A DNA stretch of 64,000 nt from Paenibacillus whitsoniae (GTDB lineage: Bacteria > Bacillota > Bacilli > Paenibacillales > NBRC-103111). The stretch lies in contig NZ_RXHU01000015.1 in assembly GCF_003955665.1 (NCBI RefSeq), positions 248,001 through 312,000 on the forward strand, given 5' to 3'. Below are positions 33,043 to 41,930 of the stretch, one piece after another. How positions within the stretch are numbered: the first letter of the stretch is position 1; each line of letters opens with the position of its first letter. The notes under the pieces are model-generated. The model did not search any database. It had not been told where the DNA came from and worked only from the letters and a program-made list of their open reading frames with translations. Position numbers and translations under genes: made by a program.

Positions 33043-34218
33043 TTAGCCATCTATATGATGATTACGCCTAGAATCAAGATAAACCGTCTTTCCGTTTAGC
33101 ACCGTTTCTCGAACATGCAGCTTTCCGCCGGAAGCCGGGTAATCGAACAATGTCAGGTTGGCGGCCATCCCTGCAGCCAGCCTGCCTAGCCTGCTAAAGC
33201 CCATCACGGTCGCGGGGCGGATGGTTGACGCTTCAATGGCCTCGCCGAGGCTTATCCCCGCCAGTTGAACCGCTGCCGCAATTCCCCAATCAAGAGATTG
33301 TGCCGAACCGGCCAAAATATCGGGATTTGCCGCCGTCGTCAGCCTGCCGTTCGAATGCAGCTCGACGTCCGAGCCGATGTTGCTCTCGTAGCGCCCGGGA
33401 GGCATGCCGCCGAATTTTACACAGTCGCTGACGAAGATCGCTTTTTCGCGTTTAGCCCGAAGCATGGCTTTTAATACGTTAGGAGCAAGATGATGGCCGT
33501 CCGGTATGAAAGTTGCCCACAGTCCGTCGTTGGCCAGTTGGTCCCACATATAGTTCGGATGACGCGGCAGCATGGGATGAGAACCGTTTCCCAAATGCGT
33601 GGAGAGAACCGCACCTGCCTGTACAGCCGCTTCAATCTGCTCCGTCGTCGCCTGGGTATGCCCTAAACTGACAACAATACCGGATTCGGCCAATTTGCCG
33701 ATAAATGGAATAGCACCATCCCGTTCGGGCGCAATGGTCACGAGACGGATCCGGTTCCCCGAAGCCGCCTGCCATTCGGCAAATTCCGTCCAATCGGGAT
33801 TACGGATATACGCCTTGTCATGGGCCCCGCGCGGACCGTCCTCTTCGGATAAATAGGGTCCTTCCAGATGTATGCCGGGGACGCAGGCTCCGACCATCTC
33901 CGATGAATCGCAAGCTTCCGCTATGGCGGTTAGTGCCTGACTGATGCGCCTGGAGCTGCCGGTTATTACGGTCGGGAGGTAGGTCGTCACTCCCCTTGCC
34001 AGCATAGCGTTCGTTACACCGATAACGTCCTCCGCCGTTGTCACTTCCCCATTGAAATCAAACCCGGCGAAGCCGTTCACTTGCAAATCGATCCAACCGG
34101 GAGAGATCCACGGAACATTCTCTTGTTCGCCGATTTCGGTCACAGACCGAATAACGCTCTCCTCCGCTGTAATTTCAACGTACGTTCCCGTATCCGCAAG
34201 TCGGCCTTTCCATTTCAA
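33043..34218 (-). CDS. nagA: N-acetylglucosamine-6-phosphate deacetylase NagA
   Basis: This 391-residue amidohydrolase-fold enzyme removes acetate from GlcNAc-6-phosphate to give GlcN-6-phosphate, the NagB substrate. Visible motifs: PGWIDLQVNGFAGFDFNG near the N-terminus, GIHLEGPYLSEEDGPRGAHD with the metal-binding Glu, VVSLGHTQATTEQI, STHLGNGSHPM and ILAGSAQSLDWGI with the catalytic Asp region (usually LAGS..). It starts with TTG at 34218 after GGAGGTG and overlaps the preceding oxidoreductase by 4 nt (TTGA). It is last in a four-gene unit. No terminator is evident before the iol promoter 37 nt downstream, so read-through into iol is possible. Confidence 0.9.
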   Translation of the reverse strand: MKWKGRLADTGTYVEITAEESVIRSVTEIGEQENVPWISPGWIDLQVNGFAGFDFNGEVTTAEDVIGVTNAMLARGVTTYLPTVITGSSRRISQALTAIAEACDSSEMVGACVPGIHLEGPYLSEEDGPRGAHDKAYIRNPDWTEFAEWQAASGNRIRLVTIAPERDGAIPFIGKLAESGIVVSLGHTQATTEQIEAAVQAGAVLSTHLGNGSHPMLPRHPNYMWDQLANDGLWATFIPDGHHLAPNVLKAMLRAKREKAIFVSDCVKFGGMPPGRYESNIGSDVELHSNGRLTTAANPDILAGSAQSLDWGIAAAVQLAGISLGEAIEASTIRPATVMGFSRLGRLAAGMAANLTLFDYPASGGKLHVRETVLNGKTVYLDSRRNHHIDG

Positions 34219-35216
34219 CGTCTATGCACCTCCCTTACAATCATCTCCGATTTCAGCTCATGCGAGCGGTATATACCTTCCAGAACGGCAATAACCTCTC
34301 TGGAATATCCCATCGAGCATTGGGGTTCACGCTCCTCTTCCATGCTTGCGAGCAGCTCACGGAACTGCAGAACGAAGGGAGCCTCTACGCGCGGAATCGG
34401 GATTTGCTCGTACACGCCATTGCGGCTGACCCACACGCCTTGGCCAGGAACGACTTTCACCATGCCATTCGTAAAAACAAGCTCAAGCTCGTTCCTCGGC
34501 ACGCCGCCATACCCCGACTGTACGATAGTGGAAGGCACGCCCCTCTCATTCTCAAGAAAGATCACTCCGCTGCCCTCTACGTCCCCTACTGCTCCGTAAT
34601 GACTGATCGAAGCACGGACTTTTACGATAGGGGCATTCCCGAACCACATGATCCGGTCGACGGAATGGGAGCCCAGATTAAACAGGATGCCGCCTCCCGA
34701 ACGCTGCTTATCAAGGAACCAAGCAGGGCGTTCCGCCGTGTAATACGTGGTGTGGCGCGTATCATTCATCATGACTAGCTGTCCTAATTGCTCGCTTTCG
34801 TCTTTAATCAGCTTTTTCGCCAGCAAGTTTTCCGCAAGGAAATGCTGGGTATGGCCAACCATCAGTCGAACGCTGCTGTGCCGTACGGCATCCATGATCT
34901 CGTTGCATTCCTGCACGTTCAGCGCCATTGGCTTCTCCAGAAGAACATGACAGCCCGCCTCAGCGCAAAAGATAGCCGCTTCCTTATGCAAATGATGCGG
35001 CAGCGTAATAACGACGATATCCGGCTTCTCTCTCATCACCATTTCGCGATAATCCGTATACGCCGCAATGCCGGCCGCTTCGGACAGCAGCTCCGCCCGA
35101 TCGAGCCGGATGTCCGCTACCGCAACAGGCTTCAATCGCTCGCGCAGCTCACGCATCGCCTTCAAATGGCCTTCGGCATTATGCCCGGCTCCTATGACCG
35201 CTATTTTATATGTCAT
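34215..35216 (-). CDS. Gfo/Idh/MocA-family oxidoreductase
   Basis: This 333-residue NAD(P)-dependent sugar oxidoreductase has Rossmann motif AVIGAGHNAEGHLKAM, the EKPMALNVQECNEIM loop with the catalytic Lys (about 94-108), and a C-terminal alpha/beta domain beginning LMMNDTRHTTYY with GGGILFNLGSHSVDRIMWFG, where the His is the likely proton shuttle. It is flanked by nagB and nagA with coupled translation, so the substrate is probably an amino sugar, a uronic acid or another sugar released from the polysaccharide attacked by the secreted lyase upstream. It is clearly different from IolG nearby. Specificity is unknown. Confidence 0.85.
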   Translation of the reverse strand: MTYKIAVIGAGHNAEGHLKAMRELRERLKPVAVADIRLDRAELLSEAAGIAAYTDYREMVMREKPDIVVITLPHHLHKEAAIFCAEAGCHVLLEKPMALNVQECNEIMDAVRHSSVRLMVGHTQHFLAENLLAKKLIKDESEQLGQLVMMNDTRHTTYYTAERPAWFLDKQRSGGGILFNLGSHSVDRIMWFGNAPIVKVRASISHYGAVGDVEGSGVIFLENERGVPSTIVQSGYGGVPRNELELVFTNGMVKVVPGQGVWVSRNGVYEQIPIPRVEAPFVLQFRELLASMEEEREPQCSMGYSREVIAVLEGIYRSHELKSEMIVREVHRR

Positions 35217-35246
35217 TGGCTCACCTTCCCGCGTTGGTCCCAGCTT

Positions 35247-35996
35247 TTATACTTGATTTAATAGTCCGGCATCCACCGCCGAGGCGGACTCCCGATCGAG
35301 ATAAAGCGTCCACTGCGGATGGGTTTTCAAAATCGTGGAAGGAATATCAGTCGTCAACTCATTCTCCAGTGTAAGCTTGATCGCGTTCGCTTTCACCCGA
35401 TACGGTACGCAGGATATAATGACGGCGCTTTTCAAAATTTGCCGAATGCTCATCGTAATTGCCTGCTTCGGTACATCTTCGTTCGAAGGAAACCATCCCT
35501 CGCCCACCTGCTGCTGTTTGCAGGACTCGGCAAGATTAACGACCAGATACGGCTCCTCGGTATCGAAATCGGCCGGCGGATCGTTAAAGGCGACGTGCGC
35601 ATTTTCCCCAATGCCGATCAAGGCGAGGTCGATCGGCGCTTCGGTCAACCGCGCGTTCAATGCCTCGATATTGCGGCGAATATCGCCCTCGCCATTCACG
35701 AATGCATAGCGCTCGACAGCGACATGGGCCAGGAACCGCTCTTTCAAATATTTGCGGAAGCTGGCTGGATGCGTCTCCGGCAAATCGACGTATTCATCCA
35801 GATGAAACATCTCGACCTTTCCCCAATCCAAATCCGCTTCCACAAAATATTTGAAAAAATCGAGCTGCGATGCTCCCGTGGACAACGTAAGCCGGGCTCT
35901 GCCACGCTCCTTGATCGCCGTGCGCAGCACTTCCGCCGCATGTACAGCCGCCATTTTCCCCAATTCATCCGAGGTGTTAAGCACTTTTACTTCCAT
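35247..35996 (-). CDS. nagB: Glucosamine-6-phosphate deaminase NagB
   Basis: This 249-residue aldose-ketose isomerase/deaminase converts GlcN-6-phosphate to fructose-6-phosphate and ammonia. It shows the NagB pattern: LTLSTGASQLDFFKYF (phosphate loop, normally LATGSTP), FHLDEYVDLPETHPASFRKYL, IDLALIGIGENAHVAFNDPPADFDTEEPY with the catalytic Asp/His area, and QAITMSIRQILKSA. The phosphate loop differs slightly from classical NagB, so a related amino-sugar phosphate isomerase is possible, but the adjacent nagA supports NagB. Confidence 0.88.
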   Translation of the reverse strand: MEVKVLNTSDELGKMAAVHAAEVLRTAIKERGRARLTLSTGASQLDFFKYFVEADLDWGKVEMFHLDEYVDLPETHPASFRKYLKERFLAHVAVERYAFVNGEGDIRRNIEALNARLTEAPIDLALIGIGENAHVAFNDPPADFDTEEPYLVVNLAESCKQQQVGEGWFPSNEDVPKQAITMSIRQILKSAVIISCVPYRVKANAIKLTLENELTTDIPSTILKTHPQWTLYLDRESASAVDAGLLNQV

Positions 35997-36019
35997 ATCG
36001 AATAGCCTCCTTGAACGAC

Positions 36020-39000
36020 TTAATTTCTAGTTACATTGAAATTATCGAAATACACATTGCCCGCCGACCGCTGGTTGTAGACGCGGAAGGCACTGATCTT
36101 GGGACTCGCTGCCGTATACGATTCCTGGGCTTGCTGCGTCAGCGTGCCGTTCTGTGCTCCCGTGCGGAATGTTACAGTATTCGTCGTGAAATCCAAATCG
36201 ATCGTCACCGTATACCACGTGTTCAATTGGAACCCCGGAATTAGATTGCGGTACGTGCTGCTCGTGCCCAGCCGGTATTTCAGACCGTTCGCCGTATCCG
36301 TCTGAATCTCCAGGAAGTTCGAGCCGGTATAGAGCAGAATCTTGTCGCCATTGAAATTCGCTTCCCGCATGTAGTCGAAGCTGAAATGCGCGGTCGGCCC
36401 CTCGGCCATGAAGTCATAGACAAAGTTGCTTGCCGCTCCGTTCGGAACGCTCAAGCTGCGGTTCGCACTGCTTGGCACCGCTGCGACCAGCCATGGTGCC
36501 GGCCAAGCGGTAGGATAGGCGGAATACGGCTGGCCTACTATACCGTCGTTGAAATCGACAATTAAGTCCGAGGACTGGCCGCCGACGGTCACTTGCACAG
36601 GAGTCGACGCTGGTGATTCGCCCTCTGCGTTGATGGCGCTGATCTTGTAGTAATACGTCGTATCCGATAGCAGCCCCTTATTCCGGTAGGAAGTGTCCGT
36701 AATCGCTCCGACCTCCAGCTTCCGGTACGGTCCGTCCAGGCTCTCTGCCCGGTAGATCGCGTAAGCGTCGGCTCCGCTTACCGCATTCCAGCTGAGCGCG
36801 ACTTCATTCCTTCGCGCGGTGGCGATGACGCCGGACGGTTCTGTCGGCCCGTTCCAAGATGTCACGTTGTCGAAGTATACATTACCGCTCGAACGCTGGT
36901 TGTAGACGCGGATGGCGCTGATTTTGGAGCTTGCGCCCGTATACGATTCCTGCGCCCGTAAGGTCAGCGGTTCGTCCTTTGGCCCCGTACGGAACGTCAC
37001 CGTATTGGCGACGAAATCGAGATCGATCGCAACTGTATACCAGGTATTCAATTGGAAGCCTGGGATCAGATTGCGGTACTCGGTCGTCGTCCCTAGTCGA
37101 TAGCGCAATCCGTAGACGGAATCTGACACTGTCTCCAGAAAGTTCGTCCCCGTATAGAACAAGAGTTTATCCAGATCAGAGTTCGCCTCCCGCATGTAAT
37201 CGAACTTAAGATGCGAGGTCATGCCTGTCGATGTGAAATCGTACGTGAATGTCCCGATCGCATTAGGCGCGACACGGAGACTCTTATCGGCAGAGCTCGG
37301 CATAGGCGATACCGTCCAGGCCGTCGGCCATTCGGCCGGCGCGAAATAAGGCGCTCCGTTCGTTCCGTCGTTGAAATCGACGGCGATCGGCTGAAGCGGC
37401 GCTTTCGTCGTGGCGGCTGCATGCAGCGATAAAGCAGATTCCCCGCTAGAGGTAATAGCTGTCACTTTGTACGCATATTCCGTCCCGGCAGCCAATCCGT
37501 TGTTGATGAATGCCGGAGCTGTCAGCGCGGTTGTCGTCAGCTTCGTGTACGCACCATTGACGCTGGCCGCCCGGTAGACGTGATACCCGGCTGCTCCAGC
37601 CACCGGCGTCCATGCTAGTCGGATCGAATCCCGATCCAACGCCTTGGCTTGCAACTCGCTAGGAGCCCCGCTAACAACAGCCTTCGGCACTGCAGGAACG
37701 ACGCCCTCGGGGAAGGTGCCAATCGTCAATTCGTTCAGGTATTTCTCCAAATTCGTATACCCGTCGCCAGTAAAATCCGTTTTCCCGTCGAACGCGCTGT
37801 TCGGATTCAATCCGTGCTCCTGCTCCCACACATCCGGCATCCCGTCGCCGTCCGTATCTGCAGGTACCTCAGTCGTTTGCAGCACCGGCCATTGCAGCGT
37901 CACTTTCGTTGCATGCTTGCCGTCCAGGGTCGCTTGATCTTCGGCCGATACGTTATTCGCCGTATAGATGACGCTCCCCGTCCCGTTAATAACGTCGTTT
38001 ACGAGTGTGCTGTCAACTTCATCCCGCTTCAGGCTGGCGCCGGCGTAATTCAACACCTTCTCGTAAGCGACGTCAGGACTGTCCTGCGGGGACGGGTTCG
38101 GCATCGTGAACGGCGTACTGACGAACAGCTGCGGGTTTTTGTAGATGCCGCTAAAGTTGTTCGGATGGCTGCTGGCGGATAAGCTGCCGTCCCGGCGGAC
38201 GCTCTTGTTGCCGGTAAGTGCGATATGGGAGCTATACGGCGGATTCGCATCAACCACATCCGTCTCGGCCATCCGGTCTTCCACCTGGGTACTGATCCCG
38301 GCCTTGTAGTAATTGTTAATCATGTTGCCTCGGTCGTTCTGGCCGTACATGCTCTTATAGCCCCAGTCGTAAATCACATTATTGCGGACGTCCATCGATT
38401 TGCCGGAAAACCGGGGATTGCGACTGTCGTTGTGCGCGAGCAGGTTGTAGTAGAAGGTCGCATTCTCCCCGCCCCAGATGCCCCCGTAACCGTGAAACCC
38501 CTTGCCTTCCACATTCGATTTTACGATCGTCGGGCCAATCGTACTGTATTGCAGTGTGAAGTCGACGTTCTGATAAAAAGAAAACGACTCATCGCTTCCC
38601 CAGCTCGCCGAGATATGGTCGAAGATGAGCTGCGAACGGTGCCGCCCAGTGACGCCGTCCATATCGACGCCCGCTTCATCTCCTGTACGGAAACGCAGAT
38701 ATCGAACAATTAAGTTATCGCCTTGGAATACAACGGTATGCTTCTTAAAGGCAATGCCGTCCCCAGGCGCGCTTTGCCCGGCAATGGTCAAATTGGAGGC
38801 CGTTACGTACAGCATCGATTCCAGCTCGATCGTCCCGGATACCTTGAACAGAATCGTCCTGTTGCTCTCGCTGACCGCGTCGCGGAACGAGCCGGGGCCG
38901 GAATCGTTCAAATTCGTGACGTAGTACACGTCCGTTCCGCGTCCGCCTGTGGCGAACTTGCCGCCCCCCTCAGCTCCGGGAAAAGCGGGAATCGTGCCGG

Positions 39001-39622
39001 GGACTACACTTGGCGGCAGCGGAGGCGGATCCAGCGGCGTGCCGACCGCAGGACCGACCAACACCGAATACATCCGGCCGAATCCGATATGCCCTGTCGC
39101 TTGGTTCCCACCGAGGGCGACGGTCCCTGCCTTGTAAGTGCGGGAGTAAACGCGATAGACGTTCGTCCCCGTGACGTTGCCATCTGCATCCTTGATTTGG
39201 GTTTCGATCGTATTCCCCGTATACGTCCAACCGTATTGCGGGGTCAGCCAGTAATCGGCGTTGAATGGATCCGTTGAAGCGTTATCGGCGTGCATGGCCA
39301 CATAAATCGTGGCATCCTGGTCAATCTCGAACGTAAGGAAGGGATTCGTCGGTTCGTTCTTATGGTCCGTTCCGCCGCTCGTTTGGATAAATGACATCCC
39401 CGCATAAGGACCGATGTTGGAAAACGTCGTAGAGGGATCGTTGACGTACATCGGCTTTCCGGTTTGCAGGTCGTCATATACGGCGTAGGTAACGGAATCG
39501 TACCACAGGTTATTCAGTGTAAGATCGCTGATGCCAATCGAAGAAGCCTGTGCCGGTAACGCGGGCAACAGCTGCATCGCAAACAGGAGTGTAAGCAGTA
39601 AAGAAATCGTCTTCTTCTTCAT
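36020..39622 (-). CDS. Secreted pectate-lyase-like protein with duplicated Fn3-CBM modules
   Basis: This 1200-residue exported protein has signal peptide MKKKTISLLLTLLFAMQLLPALPAQA, an N-terminal beta domain (about 27-195), a Pro-rich linker, then a right-handed beta-helix of the pectate lyase type (about 210-560). The helix starts FPGAEGGGKFATGGRG and continues TNLNDSGPGSFRDAVSESNRTI and LTIAGQSAPGDGI. An EF-hand/thrombospondin-like calcium stretch DTDGDGMPDVWEQEHGLNPN (about 590) follows. Then come two copies of a module of about 270 residues, each a fibronectin type III domain plus a jelly-roll domain starting DFNDG and containing FDYMREAN and RNLIPGFQLNTWYTV. It probably cleaves a pectic or similar polysaccharide outside the cell and is first in the unit with nagB, the oxidoreductase and nagA. 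Confidence 0.85.
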   Translation of the reverse strand: MKKKTISLLLTLLFAMQLLPALPAQASSIGISDLTLNNLWYDSVTYAVYDDLQTGKPMYVNDPSTTFSNIGPYAGMSFIQTSGGTDHKNEPTNPFLTFEIDQDATIYVAMHADNASTDPFNADYWLTPQYGWTYTGNTIETQIKDADGNVTGTNVYRVYSRTYKAGTVALGGNQATGHIGFGRMYSVLVGPAVGTPLDPPPLPPSVVPGTIPAFPGAEGGGKFATGGRGTDVYYVTNLNDSGPGSFRDAVSESNRTILFKVSGTIELESMLYVTASNLTIAGQSAPGDGIAFKKHTVVFQGDNLIVRYLRFRTGDEAGVDMDGVTGRHRSQLIFDHISASWGSDESFSFYQNVDFTLQYSTIGPTIVKSNVEGKGFHGYGGIWGGENATFYYNLLAHNDSRNPRFSGKSMDVRNNVIYDWGYKSMYGQNDRGNMINNYYKAGISTQVEDRMAETDVVDANPPYSSHIALTGNKSVRRDGSLSASSHPNNFSGIYKNPQLFVSTPFTMPNPSPQDSPDVAYEKVLNYAGASLKRDEVDSTLVNDVINGTGSVIYTANNVSAEDQATLDGKHATKVTLQWPVLQTTEVPADTDGDGMPDVWEQEHGLNPNSAFDGKTDFTGDGYTNLEKYLNELTIGTFPEGVVPAVPKAVVSGAPSELQAKALDRDSIRLAWTPVAGAAGYHVYRAASVNGAYTKLTTTALTAPAFINNGLAAGTEYAYKVTAITSSGESALSLHAAATTKAPLQPIAVDFNDGTNGAPYFAPAEWPTAWTVSPMPSSADKSLRVAPNAIGTFTYDFTSTGMTSHLKFDYMREANSDLDKLLFYTGTNFLETVSDSVYGLRYRLGTTTEYRNLIPGFQLNTWYTVAIDLDFVANTVTFRTGPKDEPLTLRAQESYTGASSKISAIRVYNQRSSGNVYFDNVTSWNGPTEPSGVIATARRNEVALSWNAVSGADAYAIYRAESLDGPYRKLEVGAITDTSYRNKGLLSDTTYYYKISAINAEGESPASTPVQVTVGGQSSDLIVDFNDGIVGQPYSAYPTAWPAPWLVAAVPSSANRSLSVPNGAASNFVYDFMAEGPTAHFSFDYMREANFNGDKILLYTGSNFLEIQTDTANGLKYRLGTSSTYRNLIPGFQLNTWYTVTIDLDFTTNTVTFRTGAQNGTLTQQAQESYTAASPKISAFRVYNQRSAGNVYFDNFNVTRN

Positions 39623-40022
39623 CTTGTTCCTCCTCTAATTTTAAGCCATCCCGAAGCTTAGCTCATTCTTTTCCCCCAACTTCCATCCAACCACCTCCTT
39701 TTAACCTCAGGAGCCATGCTGCAATCGCTTTCTTTCCGTATTGAGCCTCCATTCGCTCCCATTCTTGTCGATCATACCCCTGTTCCCCCGTACAAACCAC
39801 TTCCATCTGCTGCGGGGACCGTACATTTTTTTAGAAAACGCGCATTCCCTTACGGAATCTAAGAAAGAGTACCTCGCTTATGAGATGTACCTTGTGCGCT
39901 TGAAGGGTGCTTTGTAAGATGACTGTAAGCGCTGATGGAAGCTCCGCCACCAGGTGGAATCGCCTTGGCGGCCTCCCGTGCTCAAAGCGTATCATCATGC
40001 GAAATGAAAGGAGCTGAAGCAA
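39623..40022. other. 400-bp divergent control region
   Basis: It separates the lyase-nag operon (-) from the importer operon (+). It holds AGAGGAGG for the lyase gene, a seven-codon micro-ORF behind a strong ribosome binding site (39663-39686, minus), a bipartite motif shared with 54225-54258, a cre-like TGTAAGCGCTGATG at 39924-39937, and AAAGGAG for the permease gene. No larger gene is seen. Confidence 0.6.
39826..39860 (+). promoter_or_regulatory. Bipartite motif TAGAAAACGC-N10-ACGGAAT
   Basis: After a T run, TAGAAAACGC (39832-39841) is followed 10 nt later by ACGGAAT; ATTCC-CTTAC-GGAAT forms an inverted repeat inside. The same two boxes, 9 nt apart, recur at 54225-54258 in front of the second AraC gene. 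It is a candidate AraC-protein binding site. Confidence 0.5.
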
Positions 40023-40985
40023 GTGAATCATGTTGCGCCCCTTGTCAAGGATCCGGTGAAAAGACGGAGCAGCTGGGCATCTGCGTTCAAGAAAGGGTGG
40101 GCGCGCTCGAAGTATCTTCATTTATTGGCATTGCCGGGGGTCCTGTATTATCTGATTTTCAATTATGTTCCGATGTATGGCATCCTGATCGCGTTTCAAG
40201 ATTTTCAGCCGATGAAAGGGGTGTGGGGCAGCACTTGGGTCGGCTTCGATCAATTCAAGGCGTTTTTCCAGCATATGTACTTTTGGCGGGTCATCCGCAA
40301 TACCTTGCTGCTCAGCTTTCTCGAATTATTGTTCGTGTTTCCGCTGCAGATCCTGTTCGCCATCTTCCTGAACGAGATACGAAACCGTTTCTATAAGCGA
40401 TTCGTGCAGACGGTGAGCTATTTGCCGCATTTCATCTCGCTGCCGGCGATCGTCGGGATGCTGTTCATGTTCCTCTCGCCCCAGGACGGCCCGTTCAATA
40501 TGCTGCTCGTCAAAGTCTTCGGTATGGAACCGATCAATTTCATGGGGCTGTCGGAATGGTTCCGGCCGTTGTACATTCTGTCCGATATCTGGACGACGCT
40601 CGGGTGGGGCGCGATCATCTACCTCGCCGCCTTGACGAACGTAAACCCGGATATGTATGAGTCCGCCTCGCTGGACGGGGCAAGTCGCGTGAAAATGATC
40701 TGGCACATTACCCTGCCGGCGATCCAGCCTACAATTATGATCATGCTGCTGCTCCAGATCGGCAAAATGATGTCGCTCGGCGCGGACAAGGTCCTGCTCA
40801 TGCAGTCTCCCGTCACCTACGAAGTATCGGATGTGATCAGCACGTTTGTGTACCGTCGAGGGCTTGAGTTCGGCGAATACAGCTTCGCGACGGCGGTTGG
40901 ATTTTTCAACTCCGTAATTAACATTTTTCTGCTGCTGAGCGCCAACTGGTTCGTGAAGAAGACGACCGACAACAGCTTATTCTAA
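40023..40985 (+). CDS. Sugar ABC transporter permease, LplB type
   Basis: This 320-residue permease of the CUT1 class (LplB group, paired with lipoprotein binding proteins of about 530 residues) has six spans. It carries FNYVPMYGILIAFQDFQPMKG near the start and an EAA loop SASLDGASRVKMIWHITLPAIQPT. It forms a heterodimer with the next gene. A GTG start at 40023 with AAAGGAGCTGAAGCAA upstream. No ATPase gene is present in the cluster, which is normal for this class: a shared MsmX-type ATPase encoded elsewhere serves many such importers. Confidence 0.9.
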   Translation: MNHVAPLVKDPVKRRSSWASAFKKGWARSKYLHLLALPGVLYYLIFNYVPMYGILIAFQDFQPMKGVWGSTWVGFDQFKAFFQHMYFWRVIRNTLLLSFLELLFVFPLQILFAIFLNEIRNRFYKRFVQTVSYLPHFISLPAIVGMLFMFLSPQDGPFNMLLVKVFGMEPINFMGLSEWFRPLYILSDIWTTLGWGAIIYLAALTNVNPDMYESASLDGASRVKMIWHITLPAIQPTIMIMLLLQIGKMMSLGADKVLLMQSPVTYEVSDVISTFVYRRGLEFGEYSFATAVGFFNSVINIFLLLSANWFVKKTTDNSLF

Positions 40986-41003
40986 ACCGAAGGAGGTGAT
41001 TCT

Positions 41004-41894
41004 ATGATCCGAGATCATTCGTTATCGTCCAAAATGTTGGACATTGTGGTGCACGCGGTCATGATTGTGATCCTGATCGTGACCATTTACCCGGTGCTCT
41101 ATGTATTATCCGCATCGCTCAGCAGTCCGACCGCTTATAATCTGGGCAAAGTGACGATTTTCCCGGTGGATGTTACACTAAAAGCATATCGTCTCATCTG
41201 GGAAGCCAAAACCGTCCCCCATTCTTTCTTGAATTCGGTCGTCTATACGACGCTCGGCACCGCGATAAGCATGCTGCTCACGACCTCGCTCGCTTACGCC
41301 ATTTCGCGAAAAAAACTGACGCTGCGCCGATTCTACATGATGTTCGTGCTGATCACGATGTATTTTAACGGCGGCATGATTACCAATTTTATACTCGTAA
41401 AAAACTTGGGACTCTACAACACACTCTGGGCCATCGTCCTGCCAACGGCCGTATCTACGTATTACCTGATCATCATGCGGTCTTACTTCCAAGCGGTTCC
41501 TGAAGAACTGAATGAATCCGCTTACTTGGACGGAGCCAACGATCTTGTCATTTTCATACGTATTACACTGCCTTTATCGATGGCGGCATTGGTTACCATT
41601 GGCCTCTTCTATGCCGTGAACTATTGGAACGCCTGGTTCTCCTCGTTGCTATATTTGAAAGATACCGATAAATACCCGCTGCAGATGGTTTTGCGACAGA
41701 TCATCATCCGCTCGGAACTGCTCATGCAATCCATCAAGGCGGGTGAAGCATCGGCCAGCGAGATGGCTTCTACGGACGTAACGTCGATCAAATACGCAAC
41801 GCTGTTCGTGTCCATCGGCCCCATGATGATCCTGTATCCATTCATTCAGAAATATTTTGTCAAAGGCGTCATGATTGGTTCGTTGAAGGGTTGA
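41004..41894 (+). CDS. Sugar ABC transporter permease, CarB/YtcP type
   Basis: This 296-residue partner permease has six spans, beginning with a long hydrophobic first span (AVMIVILIVTIYPVLYVLSASLS). Its EAA loop reads NESAYLDGANDLVIFIRITLPLSMAAL and it ends KYFVKGVMIGSLKG, the usual C-terminus of the family. GAAGGAGGTGATTCT precedes the ATG by a standard distance, 18 nt after the first permease. With the binding lipoprotein it should import an oligosaccharide, perhaps one made by the secreted lyase transcribed divergently. Confidence 0.9.
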   Translation: MIRDHSLSSKMLDIVVHAVMIVILIVTIYPVLYVLSASLSSPTAYNLGKVTIFPVDVTLKAYRLIWEAKTVPHSFLNSVVYTTLGTAISMLLTTSLAYAISRKKLTLRRFYMMFVLITMYFNGGMITNFILVKNLGLYNTLWAIVLPTAVSTYYLIIMRSYFQAVPEELNESAYLDGANDLVIFIRITLPLSMAALVTIGLFYAVNYWNAWFSSLLYLKDTDKYPLQMVLRQIIIRSELLMQSIKAGEASASEMASTDVTSIKYATLFVSIGPMMILYPFIQKYFVKGVMIGSLKG

Positions 41895-41930
41895 GCTTGC
41901 GAAGATTATGAAACCAAGGGGGAATTACAC

